DNA from: Apostichopus japonicus
Lineage: Eukaryota; Echinodermata; Holothuroidea; Aspidochirotida; Stichopodidae
Assembly (NCBI RefSeq): GCF_037975245.1
Contig: NC_092568.1
Coordinates: 3,164,001-3,228,000 of the forward strand
Length of the DNA: 64,000 nt
Reading direction: 5' to 3'
Shown: positions 50,030-61,990 of the stretch, in pieces
How positions within the stretch are numbered: position 1 is the first letter of the stretch
Layout of the letters: every line of letters begins with the position of its first letter
Translations under genes and position numbers: made by a program
Notes under the pieces: generated by a model
Told to the model about the DNA's origin: nothing
What the model saw: the letters and a program-made list of their open reading frames with translations, nothing else
Database searches by the model: none

Positions 50030-51060
50030 TTCGCTCCTCGCTTACCTGTCTCCCCACAACCTTAGCACCGAGTGGCACTGCCCGATGGTGAGAGGCCCGA
50101 GGGGTGGGACCTGGTACTGCCGGACCTTGCATCACCGCGCTTTCAAAAGCCGCCTCGACTTGTAGCGTGTCAGATAAGTAGCATGTCACAAAAGTTGGTA
50201 GTGTTCCCCAGGCTGCTGCTTTTAGAATAACCTCAATTGGAACCCTGGCGAAGAGTGCTGTCAAGGTCGTGACCCCTGGTATGTCGTTGGCTCTGATCTT
50301 GTTGTGTCAATGGCAAACGGTCGGATCACTTCTTTGAGCCACCTGGACAGAGTGTCCTTCGATGCTCCCGAGAACAGTGCACTGGGTAGAATGAAGAGAG
50401 ACGTCGTTCCTCTCATTACTTCTGTAGACTGACTCGTGGCCGCCTTTTGGCCATGCCCCTGATCAGTTGGGCTATGTCCCTGTTGGAGCCTACTGTGGAG
50501 CCATCTAAGAAGCCGTCCTGGACTGTGGTGATCGCCGACCTATAATTTGTAATTGGCCATACTTGCTTCCTTTTCTCAAATGGGGGGGGGGGGGAAGTCC
50601 CCTATGTCTGTGTTAAAGAAGCCTTGTTTTGCAGCACCTGTCTGGTCCGACACCATTCTCTGAACTTTCGTAGTCTGGAAACGTAAGTTGATTTAGTTGA
50701 CTGTCTTCTTGTGTCTGCGACCATAGAGGCACAACTGCTTCAAAAAGCCTCTCAATCGGAAGGAAGACCTGACAGTTTCCAAGCAACCAGTTGGAGGCCC
50801 TTGATGTCCGTGTGTGTCAATGACCCTCTCCTCTGGGATAGGAGATGGGGTGTGTCCGGCAGGATCAGTGGTATGTTCATCAGAAGCCATAGAATCTCTC
50901 CGTTTCCAAGCAACCAGTTGGGGGCCCTTGATGTCTGGGTGTGTCAATGTCCCTCTCCTCTGGGATAGGAGATGGGGTGTGTCCGGCAGGATCAGTGACC
51001 AGTATGTCCATCAGAAGCCATAGAATCTCCCCGAACCACGGTCTGCGGGCCAGTTGACAC
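50030..51060 (-). pseudogene. DIRS-like retroelement: end of RT/RNase H and tyrosine recombinase, frame-broken
   Basis: Reading the minus strand, pieces in different frames line up in the order expected of a DIRS-type pol/recombinase region. The first is ARRPWFGEILWLL (about 51010-51056), then LLSQRRGTLTHPDIKGPQLVAWK in the duplicated 127/131-bp block. The recombinase follows: STKSTYVSRLRKFREWC (about 50640-50725), YRSAITTVQDGFLDGSTVG with MAKRRPRV (about 50425-50545), LSRWLKEVIRPFA (about 50290-50370), then RANDIPGVTTLTALFARVP, ILKAAAW and CYLSD (about 50165-50310). Tyrosine recombinases use R, HxxR and a Tyr nucleophile. Here the Arg and Tyr remain, but the HxxR position reads NDIP, so it is probably inactive. 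Frame changes and in-frame stops confirm a relic. It ends directly in the family's terminal repeat at 50030-50085. Confidence 0.8.
50776..51033. repeat. two-copy tandem duplication (127 and 131 bp) in the DIRS relic
   Basis: The unit starts tttccaagcaaccagttgg at 50776 and again at 50903. The second copy carries about 4 extra bases near gtgaccagtatgtcc. The copies are highly similar. The duplicated segment encodes the LLSQRR...HPDIKGPQLVAWK linker of the pol region, so the repeat interrupts the frame. Confidence 0.85.
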
Positions 51061-51540
51061 CAGCTCTCTCTACAACCCAGACCGGGACACTCTCCGAGCT
51101 TCTTTTCCTCCCTCGATACTGGTGGCATCGGTTCTCTTTCGTGGCAGTTTGGCCTTCCTCAGCGGAGCCTTGCTCTTTCCTTTGCCCTTCCCTTTGTCTG
51201 GACAACGTCAGGACCGCAGGAGGCAATCTATCTCTTTCTCTATCTCCGTCTCTCTCCACCTCTGTCTCTCTTCATCTCCCTCTGCTATATGATTGGTATT
51301 CTCCTCACCTTCTCCTTTCTACAGATAACATGTAATTCTAATGGGCGGGAACTGTTCTCAAAATGGCTAGAAACCCCCCCCCAAGTCAAAAGAGGATACT
51401 TATCAGGCTGCAACGATTGGTAAATACTTCAGTATACAATATTTGGAAAAACTAGAATCCTTTGTTACAGTTCTGTAACTCCTGTTCGAATATTGATCAG
51501 GAAACACCAGACAAAAAAACACACGGTGCTGGCACTTTGG

Positions 51541-51680
51541 ATGGTAGAATGAGAAGGGCATTGACCAGAGGAGCCAGTCATAAAGGCGCGCAGTGTTCAC
51601 AGGTTACCAGTTCATTCTAGGCACGTTAGAACGAGGTGCTAAGGTTGTGGGGAGACAGGTAAGCGAGGAGCGAGGTAAAG
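51541..51680 (+). repeat. DIRS-family inverted terminal repeat, right copy
   Basis: This copy runs from atggtagaatgagaagggca through ttcattctaggcacgttaga and ggtgctaaggttgtggggag to gacaggtaagcgaggagcga. It pairs with 49342-49475 in opposite orientation and matches the ends of remnants at about 11068, 16917, 19331 and 25273. The end sequence contains the splice-donor-like string CAG/GTAAG. Confidence 0.8.
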
Positions 51681-51689
51681 TTTTGTTGT

Positions 51690-54390
51690 TACATTAAAGT
51701 TACAGGATGATAATTCAATAGCCTCTGATGGAGAAGAAATTTATGCTATAAATGTAGCCAGGTGCTATTGCTATAAACTGAGCAAGGGATATGAACAGGT
51801 TATCTCTCTAACACTTATGATAAGATACTGTATTGAAGACATTGCTAAGCTAAATGAGCACAATCTGTCATTTCTCTGTGCAAATTCACTCTTTTAGTTG
51901 TCTCTCACATTACTGAAGCTATAAACAGAATATATTCAACCCAATGAATGCAAGTTTGTTTTCAGTTAACTTAGGCAACTAAAAATTGGGTGCATAACTC
52001 AAGGAAGGGCATTAAACTCTTCTTCCTTTGACATTTCTTAACAATTAATTTCCAATCAGAAAAGCTTAACTATTTAACATTGGGGGGAGGAAGGAACTAT
52101 TGCACAGACATTAGGTAATTAAGTTCCAAACCTTTTCCTTTTGCATCATGTAGCTAATTTGTAATAACCGTGTTTGAAGTAGATCCACTGCTGGACATTG
52201 CAGATATTGTGCATGCTGTACATGGATTTTAATTGTATATACAGCATGAAACTTAGTTTGATTATCTAGTAGAAGAACTGGTCAGTTTTAAAATTAAATA
52301 AGCTGGTCTTCCATTGGCAACATAAAAGAATATCTTTTTACTTGTGAATGGTCCGGAGTGGCTGGTCACTGTCAAAGCAGGACAGTGCAGAAAGGTTACA
52401 AGGTCACTGAAGACAATATACAGTGCAATGGTTGTGATGAGACATGTAAGGTAAAATGAGGACTGCTGTAAATTGCATTGTCTTAGACCATCAGCTCCTG
52501 ATCAACCATTACAGATCAGCCACTTGTACACAACAATTTACAAATCTATTAAGGTAGTCTGACTTCTTTGATCACAAGATTTTGAAGGATTGAATAAAGC
52601 AACATGGTCTCACATTGAATTAACGTACGGACAGATTTCTTTTTTAAGTCTGTGAACAGTATCTCTCCTCCTATATATATAAGTAAGCCTCTCTCATTGG
52701 GCGTTTTGTTTTTCTCCATTGATTAGTTAATAACTTTCCTCTATTTCTACTGTTCTGCATATGTTCTCATTCTCATAAGAACTAAGCAAATTGATCATTA
52801 TACCTTGCTACTGTATACAGTACATTTGCAAACTTCAGAAAGGAAAGCAAAATTCTGTCTTCCCTTTCACCCTCCCACCTGCCCAAAGCCAGTACATCAG
52901 TAGCTGAGATTAACTGGCTTTCCCAAGAACAATATGACACAATTTATGAAGCTTGACTACATACAAAGCCACTCGTATATATATTCTGTTGATCATGTAA
53001 TCAATGATTCAATAGAAACGGCAGTTAACGGTCAAAGATAAACCGAGGGTCAGTTATTCTTTCTTTGCAATTGACAATTGTTTCTTTCCAGTAAGTGAGC
53101 AGAGAAAATCAATACATATTTCTGAAGAGAGATTTACAAAATATGGCAACATGATAGTTAGCTCTAGGCAATCAGGATTGGGATAATAATGTTGCTAACA
53201 GGCCTGAGTTGTTGAAAGTCAATTTTTCCACGGTTTGGGGGGGGGGAGGGGATGGGGCATAAAGGACATCTCACTCATCACAATGACTCACAGGAATTAT
53301 AAGTAAATACTATTGCAAAAAGCTGTTAGCCTTCTAAAGAAGATCCTTCTAGGATCGAAAGATTAGGCCCTCTGTCTTTTACATATTATGAGTAACTACT
53401 TCATTCCCAAACGAGCAATACTATGCTCACAACACTATTATTGACCTTGAGTAGATTCATCCAAGTACAACGCGTTACTTTAAAGGGATTAGTGGATAGA
53501 GGCTCTTATAAGATCCCCATAGGGAATTGTTATGAAAGAGGAATGAAGTGGTTAGTGATAGTGATCACTATGGTGTAACCTTCTCTCTTCTAAAGTCTTG
53601 TCTTTTCCCTTTCGTTCTTCAGGTTAAGAAAATTATAATCAACTTAAAGCTGCATAGTTTCTTAAGGTAAACTGTGAAGCAATTTATAGTACTGACAATA
53701 TGTCATTGGCATTCAAACTCCAAAACACCTACTAGGCACTATGATTAGTTGATCTGTCTATAATTCTCAATCCACAATATATATGTTCATCATGTTGTCT
53801 AGCACTGGGGTGTGCTCAATACTATACTACTCCGAAATTCGGAAAGTCAATGATCCATCTAAACTAGTACAGGCAACAACTTGCCAATATACATTAACAG
53901 CTACCATACTTAGCAAAAAACACTCAACAAGCTCATAAAGGAGCCACTGTCTGCATTTCTTAACCGTAGAACCAAGAGCAAGAATTTCAAAGTGCAATTA
54001 TCCATGCACAATTCTTAAACTTATCTATACTATGAGGTTTATTTGCTATTGAATCTGCCACAATCTTTTGATACCATGTAGCAGACTATTAAGAGGAGGT
54101 ACGGGTACCTGAAAACATAATCTGTTTCTTTAATCCACCAAAATCACACAAGGCTGGATGATACAAGGTAAAACTTTCAAAGGTTTTCAAATGAAACTTA
54201 AAACATTTTATTCAATGTTAGGGATGCAATTCCTTCTGTATTGCAATAAAGAAGTATAACCCGAGGCCCCAAGCCAGGCGATGCCCCTACCCCCCCCCCT
54301 CCCGCATCTTTGCCACCAACATGTGCACATAAATAACTTCACAAGTTACAGGATAAAAATGTTCTGCCCATCCTTACAATAGTGGTGGTC
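51690..54390. other. non-coding DNA, nothing recognised
   Basis: The sequence is AT-rich with a G-run at about 53238 and a poly-C run at about 54290. No gene or element boundary was recognised. Confidence 0.4.
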
Positions 54391-54395
54391 CACCT

Positions 54396-54698
54396 TTAAG
54401 ATGGCATGCTCCTATGAGAGTATATACCAATCGGCCCTAAGTGTTCACCTTCAGGAATAGTGCCAAGAGCAGCAGGAGAACATCTTGTTAATATGTTATC
54501 AGAATCAGGTTTTTTGTGGCTTGGATGTTGAAGGGCATGAATGGTACATGTGGTACAAAATTGGGCCAATTGAGGCAATTTTAGTCCACTTAAGGCATCC
54601 AGGAGCAGCATAAGAAAATCATGTACTACTGAGTAAAGAGGTTTGCTTACAGGTGACAAAACTATCAGCCTCTCATAGCAAAATATCTGCACAGTCAT
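54396..54698 (-). CDS. possible coding block, unrecognised
   Basis: A 100-codon open frame on the minus strand contains LYSVVHDFLMLLLDALSGLK, LPQLAQFCTTCTIHALQHPS and EGEHLGPIGIYSHRS. An acceptor-like AG (catgactgtgcag) lies just inside its start and a donor-like GAAG/gtgaac lies near its end. The helical first half and diverse codon use are suggestive, but I recognise no domain. It could be a chance frame or an old retroelement piece. Confidence 0.25.
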   Translation of the reverse strand: MTVQIFCYERLIVLSPVSKPLYSVVHDFLMLLLDALSGLKLPQLAQFCTTCTIHALQHPSHKKPDSDNILTRCSPAALGTIPEGEHLGPIGIYSHRSMPS

Positions 54699-54699
54699 G

Positions 54700-57260
54700 A
54701 TATGGAAATTGATTGTGCCATGAACATTTGGTCAACTTGTCAACTCTCCAGTAATGGTGTAGCGTTTAGCTAGTGAGAATTTATATCTAGATATAAAGAG
54801 ACCACTTTACTTTTATGATGTAGTGTGTTAGACAATGGGACTTTTAATAGGCATATATATGCTACCTGTGCTTGCTGCTGCAACTCAGAATTCCAGGCCA
54901 AAGTATACTTTCTTATGTGGAGCAGCCAACTGGTTTTAGCCACAAAATACATCTATCTATATAGCACAATATATAGATTAAAGGGGATCAAAAGTAAGTG
55001 CAAATATTACATGGCTTTACAATTGCTATATGAACACAGTTAGTCACCATGGAAATCAATGACCCAAATTAATTCTTGGAAATGCAGAGCGCTCTGCAAT
55101 AACCACAAAGTAAATTAGTAAATTTCCAGACATTTGACACCATTACCATGAATTTACGCAAAGTCCTTTGCAATCTATGTCTTCTAATGTTCAGCTTTGG
55201 TGTATTTCTTCACGATACAAGCCACACTGTATGTATCATTCCTATTGATACAGACACTGCCAGAATTTGATTGCAAAACTGCAGTTTTAAATGATAGTTT
55301 TAGGAATTAGTGTCTGCTGTGTTGTAGATCATAGTAGTTTGCAATGACTAAATAAACTTTGGCATAAAATTGCTCGATCCTGATTTAGTTTTTGATCAGC
55401 CGTTTATTACACCTTCATGGACATTTACATACTGTACCTACTATACTAGTCAATGTTCCATTCAGTTATTGCTCTAGAGTAACATTGTTTTTACTCCAGA
55501 CTTGAGCTAAATTTCAGTAGGTAGAGTATATTAATGCGAATGATTGAATGAATGATTGATTGATGGATGGATGACCGATTGATCAATCCATTTATTTGCT
55601 GGATTACTTGATAATGTATCTAGATTACTTATTACATTTGCCATTACCGATAGGTAGACAAGTAATAGCTACGTACTGTACAGACTAAAAGTACCTGCCA
55701 CAGCTAGCTCAGACCAATTCCACATCTTGTGTAGTTAGGCTGGACAGGACTTGTGATATTCCTTTTGTTCAATGAAGTGAGAGAGACAGTTGAACTTGAA
55801 ATATGTCCATCTGCTGGTCATGAACAAAGACTAAACACAAGTAATCAATGAAAACAGATCAATGCTATTATCTAATCATATCAAACTGAACAAAATCACA
55901 CATAAAATCAGTAAAAGAAATGTCATTTTTTACAACTTTTCGTGAACAAAAATGGATATATCGCAGTGTTTACAACTACAAAGAACTTTATAGACTGAAC
56001 AGCTTTTAATGACTATTTTGTTACAGCATATTCATTTGTGTATTAAATACAAATCAGCAGAATTATTTACTTGATATTGACTTATTTACTGATCATCGCT
56101 TTGTAGCAACGTTGAAAATACTCACAAAGTAGACTGGTATTATTGCAATTATGTAGTCATTATTACAATTAAACTACACTGTATCACTTGTTAAACTACA
56201 CTGTATACAACTTCTGACTTGTGTCATGAATTTAGTTAAGACAGATTGGTTGATTATTATCAGGATGGCACTGAGGGAGATCTACTTATACTCCAATGTT
56301 GTAAGTTTATTGAATTCCATTAAGCCAAAAAACAATGTTCAATGAAAAATGCCTGCACACTATTAACAAATATTATCATAGAAGAGTACAGTAAAAATGT
56401 CTTTTCTTCTGAAGTTTCAAGAATGTAAAAACTATTAACTTAGGTAACTTGACGTATCTGCATTCTATATTTAAACCATCTGAATCTGTACAAGAAAGCC
56501 GGGAAAAAACATTTCCTGTTGACAGAGTTGCAATTTCTCTTACTGCCTTTCATGACAATAAAGTCACTTGCAAGTCACTTAAAATACATCATTCATAAAT
56601 CATTACAAAACAGTTTCAAACCATTCTCCTACCAGCAACATTTTCCTCCCATGTAGGACAAATACAAAAGTTTGACCTGATTTTATGCTGCTATCAAGTG
56701 TACAAAGAACTGGTAGACACGATGTCAGGAGCTTGCACTTTGCTGTGTTGCAGAAGGTCAAAATCCCCTTCTTCTATGATGGTCTAGGTGACCATACATA
56801 CCGTCTAAATGTTATATCATCTTTCCATTACCAAGGCTGATTCTTAAACTATCTATGCAAACATCTATGACAGAAACATCTGGAAAGTGGATCATGGATG
56901 GTTGTCACAACACTATGCATGCAAAGCTATGAAAACATGAATAATGATTTTTAGGAGCACATGATTATTAAAGCAAAATGTCAAGGATAGAATGTAACTT
57001 AACATAAATATTCATAACTTTCTACAAGCAGCTTTTTTGAATGGATTTTCAAAGCTATTTGACATTAAAATGTTAAGGCAACGAATTTCACTAGCTAAGA
57101 GTGCCTAGGCAAGTTCAATTTGTATGTACAGTAATAAGGCAAAAGTGGATAATTTGCCAACTGCTTAAAATTAAATTCACATGTGAATTTATGCAAACGC
57201 AAGAAATTATCTGGAAAACAAAACCTTGGTAATTTAACGGAACCATCATATATTTCCTCA
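54700..57260. other. non-coding DNA, nothing recognised
   Basis: A degenerate gatt/gatg run occurs at about 55540-55590. No supported gene. Confidence 0.4.
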
Positions 57261-57267
57261 GCAATCT

Positions 57268-57273
57268 TTTATT
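57268..57273 (-). terminator. AATAAA polyadenylation signal overlapping a stop codon
   Basis: The minus strand reads TTCACTTAATAAAAG, so the last two bases of the stop codon of the candidate terminal exon are the first two of AATAAA. Its function depends on that exon being real. Confidence 0.35.
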
Positions 57274-57455
57274 AAGTGAAAATATCTAGGAGGGAAATTG
57301 GGTCTTCATCAACTACAATCTGATTATAAACTCTGGAAGTTTGATCAAATTGCTCATCTAACACAGCTGAAACTGATGCCTTAAGAATTTCAAACTGAAA
57401 TGCATGGACATCAAGTTCAAGAACTAGTTTATTCATTACTAATGGTTGAGTCATC
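57272..57455 (-). CDS. candidate 3'-terminal coding exon, unrecognised protein
   Basis: An acceptor (actccgttttcag) precedes 60 codons on the minus strand. These start MTQPLVMNKLVLELDVHAFQ, contain ILKASVSAVLDEQFDQ and end DEDPISLLDIFT before TAA. The stop overlaps a polyadenylation signal (TAATAAA). Composition is coding-like, with amphipathic, acidic segments. I do not recognise the family. The Met directly after the acceptor is probably internal. Upstream exons should lie to the right of 57455 on the same strand, and I did not find any I trust. Confidence 0.4.
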
Positions 57456-57459
57456 CTGA

Positions 57460-59220
57460 AAACGGAGTTTGCTTCCCTTAAATAAGAAAGGTCCTCTCTG
57501 AGTCTCTCTCTTCTAAATTATCGTCCAATCTTTTCTGGTGAATTATGTTACATGTAGTATATATCTCACTTAAATAGGATAAATTGTTTCATTCTCAATG
57601 ACAAGGCAACATTATCTGTATGATCAAATGAAAAAGAACCCTGTAACATTGGTATACATATTACATTTTAAATTTCATAGAGATCTTCACTGTGAGAATT
57701 GTTAGGGAACCAATCTACTTTTTGACATCATGGTAGCCCAACAAAGATAAACAATGCAGTTAAACATGTGCACTTACTATAAATGTTTCACTGAACATTC
57801 TTTAATCATTTTGCAAGCTATGTATCATTGGAATACAGAGTATGTCCTTCTATGGTACAGTTCTGCTATATACATGAATGTGTCTCTCAGCACATCTTCT
57901 CAGTGAAACTTCATTGAAAGCTCAAATTTTTGGTTTGGTGCCTGTTTTTATGCATAAAAAGTTGAAGTCTTCAAGGCCACAACCCAGAAGGACATTTCTT
58001 AAATTCTGAAAAAAATCTTCAACTTGACCTCACTGCAGTACAGGAGGGAAACTTCCCATACCCATGTGAGCTTTTCTGTGTAATTGGGTAGGCCCTTTGA
58101 TAGATGTTTAGGTAGCAAAATGGTGTTTCAAGTGTCGTTTACTGTACAGTACTTTCTCTGCTTTAACCAAGTAATATTGACACAGGACTCAAACTATAAC
58201 CATTTCTAGTCATTTCTGGATGCATAAACTGTTTCAAGCAATTTATGATAAACAATCATAGGCTTTAATTACCAATCAAGACTTGTCTCAAACTTTCAAT
58301 AATCTTACATTTATGTTAATTGTTTAGCTCAGACTCTACATATGGGTTATTTAATTTATGATATTCTTAACTTTTTAACATCAATGATGACCAAGGACAA
58401 ATTATGTTTTTATTATTTTTTGTGGCGAAGAGATGTATGTCCTTTCTCACCTCCCACCATTCCCCCACTTCCTCCCCCCACCCCCTTTTATTTATTTATT
58501 TATTTTTTGCATGAAAGCCTCCTTAACCATAATAAGCAACAACACCAGAGAAACTGCCTTGAAAAGAATCCACAACAAATCTATTTACACTTCTACCCAC
58601 AACTACTCCATTCAATCCAGCCCATAAGGCACTGTGCAAACTGGACAATATTTCAACTTGACCTCCTTGTAACAGACAACAGAGACGGTCAACTCCCAAC
58701 TGACCTTTCAATAACCTGGTACAATTTAAAGAGACATACTGTTCTGTATATAAACTGTAAAATACAACAAAAACCTGGTTTGAATTCTACTAATTTAACA
58801 ACTTCAACAGTTCAATCACACCTTTTCTTCTTGTCAACAGATAGTACTTGTACAGACATTTCCAAGCAACTAATTTGGTACCTACAGTATATATAGATGT
58901 ATTCACCTGTATGTATGTGAACCGTGCTACTAACCTGTTTTATTTCAATGCAAGTTCAACAGTTCAATTACTGTACAGTACAGGAAGATATCAGACATCA
59001 GTTTGTCACATTTAAACAAATATATACTAACTTTCCAGTGTTGATGGAAGTATGCTGAAACGATCTACAGTAAGTTCTATAGCAATGGTTTCATATTAAA
59101 ACACAAAATGGCATGTCAGTCAACTAAAGATGCTTCTTGGTAAATGGATTTGAACATACAGTTTTCTATAGGATTTGACACTTAACTCCGGCAGTTCATT
59201 AGTTTGTAAAGTACTATGCA
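57460..59220. other. non-coding DNA with pyrimidine-rich and TTTA runs
   Basis: A pyrimidine-rich stretch and a tttattta run lie at about 58440-58505. A 184-codon open frame crosses them but is not supported as a gene. Confidence 0.4.
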
Positions 59221-59228
59221 GATATATA

Positions 59229-59520
59229 ACAAGAGCGTTGTGGTCAAGTGGTTAAGGCAGTGGACTTGGAATCTAAGGCTTGCAGGGATGAGCCCTGGCC
59301 AGATCATTAAGTTGTATCCTTGGGCAAGACACTTTATCTCTATTGCCACTCTTCACCCAGGTGTATAAATGGGGATCTGTGAGATAACCTGTCAGTTGGG
59401 CGCTGTTTAGCTGCTGCCATGTGGGGGGATTTGTCTCTATGTTTTTGACAGGCTATCGTTGACCAGGGTAATAATTTGTTATGCACCTTGAGCACCTTTA
59501 TCGGTGGATATGTCTAACTC
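59229..59520 (+). mobile_element. tRNA-derived SINE
   Basis: The head gttgtggtcaagtggttaag followed by gcagtggacttggaatc resembles the A-box side of tRNA-Leu/Ser, and a degenerate B-box-like stretch follows (gcagggatgagccctggcc). The body contains ccttgggcaagacactttat and cacccaggtgtataaatggg, a central block seen in several deuterostome SINEs. The tail has ttgagcacctttatcggtgg. The element is on the plus strand and the 3' end is approximate. Confidence 0.75.
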
Positions 59521-59530
59521 ATTTTTAATT

Positions 59531-59718
59531 TGTGTAAAAGTAAGTGGGCCTGACAATTCCATCCTAGCAGAATCTTCTTCAGAGGTTGCATGACAAGTAA
59601 CAGAAACTACAAGGCCCCCCCCCCCCAAAAAAAATCGGGGAGCCCTTGTAGTTTTCTGTTACTTGTCATTCAGCCTCTGAAAAACAATCGAAATGTCAGG
59701 CCCACTTACTTTTACACA
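59531..59718. repeat. 188-bp foldback palindrome
   Basis: The left arm starts tgtgtaaaagtaagtgggcc at 59531 and the right arm ends with its exact reverse complement at 59718. The inner arms atgacaagtaacagaaacta and tagttttctgttacttgtca match with one extra base. The centre is a C12-13 run, an A8 run and cggggag. The left arm carries about 11 extra bases near ctagcagaatc. Transcribed RNA would form one long hairpin. It could be a foldback or MITE-like element; no clear target duplication is visible. Confidence 0.88.
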
Positions 59719-61890
59719 TTCTCTAACACAGGCCCTTTAGTGGATAAGCAGTTTGCTAACAGTTTTTGTTTTATTTTCATTTTATTTTTAACTTGAATCA
59801 TATTTTGTATCCCTTTGTTAAAATTGACAAAAGACAAACATACAAGAGAATCTGCTTTAAAACAGTAATTTTGCCTGGATGCTCTTAGACACAAGAATCC
59901 CATAACAATGTGTACATAGCTTATTAATTTGGCCTACCAAGTTTCATTTCAAGTATTAATAGATCAATTCGGCAATTTGAAATTTTCCAATTTCCTTTTT
60001 ACATAGATGGTAAAGTTTAATATTGAAACAATCTGTGTAAGTGACAAGGTATTAATGGGAATGAAATGGAATCATTTCATATCTTGCTTAACATTGAATT
60101 GGTGCAAAAGTTGACAGGGTTTTAGAGTTTGATCAACTGCAAATCTGATATCGAGTGAACTCGGTAGTCTTGCTAAATTTGACATTTCAAGCTTCTCATA
60201 AGTTCAGGTTGCTTAGTGTACTGTACTCTATGTTGCTTCAAATATCCCTAGGACAACCAATGAGAGTCAGAGAAATGGATTACAAAGTCAATCATGTGTC
60301 CAACCAAGTAGTTTTCATGATAAAAAATCAGCATAAAATTTATCTGCATCAAATGAATCAGCAAACACACCATTTGATGAGTTCGACTTACTGATAAGAA
60401 ATTGAATTTCATCCCTGTTTCCTGTTTCACTTTTTTCCTGTTGCAATTAAAATTAGCTTTAATCTAACTCTCAGGAAGACACAAACAAGGGACTCAAAGT
60501 GGGACTAAACACAAGCTGGGGTGTGCAACCAAAACAAAGATCAGTTGGATCTTTTTATCTTTGTTATCAAAAGCTTTTTGAAAATGCAATATGTCTGAAT
60601 TAAGGTTTATAGGCAAGTACTTACTGTACTTCTACAAGTTTGGCATAAGATCAGAAAGTAGCAATTCTAGGAACAACACAAGTTTCCCAAGTATAAAAAG
60701 GACATACACATGAAAGCATCATGTCATGAAATAAACAAATTAATACCAAAAAATGCCCCAACACTGGTACCATGGTCCAAAGGGCCAATGATATTCTTTC
60801 CCATGGTTACCACACATTATCACTTACAGTATTTCTGCTCACAAACCTGTGAAGCACGAAATTCAAATTTCCATCATGAGATAATTAACTCACTCATTAC
60901 TGTACATTCATCCATACTGTATGTGATAGCCCACACAGTGGTTGTGGGTGTTCATTTTGAAGGTCAAAATCACCTTTTGAACACTGTAGGTATGGAAATA
61001 TCTAGCAATTTGAAAAATGTCATCCTGATCACTATGGCAATGCTCCAAATTGAAACTATTGAAAAGTGAGTCATTTGTAAATTAGGATATATATATTAGT
61101 ATGTGTAAGTGTAATTGTGTAGTGAAGTGAAGTATTACCAAAGGTAGTCAAAAGAATGAAAAAATTTAACAATAACTAGAGCAAATATCCAATATTTGTT
61201 TGTCAATATAGTATTTCATGGTTCAATCATTGCAGCCTCTGCTAATTGCTGTTATAATACATATTTTATTGCTTTTGGATCTTCAAAGTAACTTGCTTAA
61301 AATTATGTGATTCTTTTTTTCTATACAGAATAGACAGCAAACATATTCTTTCCATCTTTTCTGTACAAAACAGTCAAGACAATCTTTTGTAGTTATGAAA
61401 TTGACAGCATAATATAAATATTTGTCCCCCCCCTCTTTTTTATACTGATCTTGTGCTTTGGAGGCACCATACACATATTTTTAAAACATTAACTACAAGT
61501 ATCTATGCAAGATTGCAGCAGCTATATGGAGAGAGAGAGAACCAAAAGTAGATAATACATGAAATTCTATATAGCAACTTGCAAAGATAGGTTCAAACAT
61601 ACATTATTATTAGTGATAGTATATGAAAATCATTTACATAATGAATATTTAAGTAAAGGAGAGAGCCCATACATGACAGTATTATTAAAGGCATACATAT
61701 ACACAGTCGATGGAAACTAAGCCTCAGACTTGTTTGTTATGCTTTAGAATGTTCTTATCAAATCAATAATTGTAATATCATTGAACATGATCATAACTGC
61801 AAAAAGCAGGAAATAATTTAATAGGAGAATACTCTAAACTTGCCCTCTAAATGACATCCTCTATTTGAGCTAATTTTCTGCCCCCAACAG

Positions 61891-61990
61891 TGTTGCAATA
61901 TATGAGCTTCACCTTCAGGTCACACTCCGTTCTAATTATTATTTGTCCATGCTGATGAAAGAGGTCAATGAAAGGACAAGAAGACCTTGA
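61891..61990 (+). CDS. candidate coding exon, unrecognised
   Basis: A good acceptor (ttttctgcccccaacag) is followed by one base and 32 codons: VAIYELHLQVTLRSNYYLSM, LMKEVNERTRRP, then TGA. A strong gtgagt donor follows the stop by 4 bases. The peptide looks like real coding sequence, but only one edge is convincing and no neighbouring exon was identified. It could also be a non-coding exon ending at the gtgagt. Confidence 0.3.

Noticed and set aside
58342-58896. Longest open frame in the window (184 codons, plus strand)
   Set aside because: It runs through a pyrimidine-rich tract and a TTTA microsatellite, has no recognisable domain or splice context, and composition explains the open frame.
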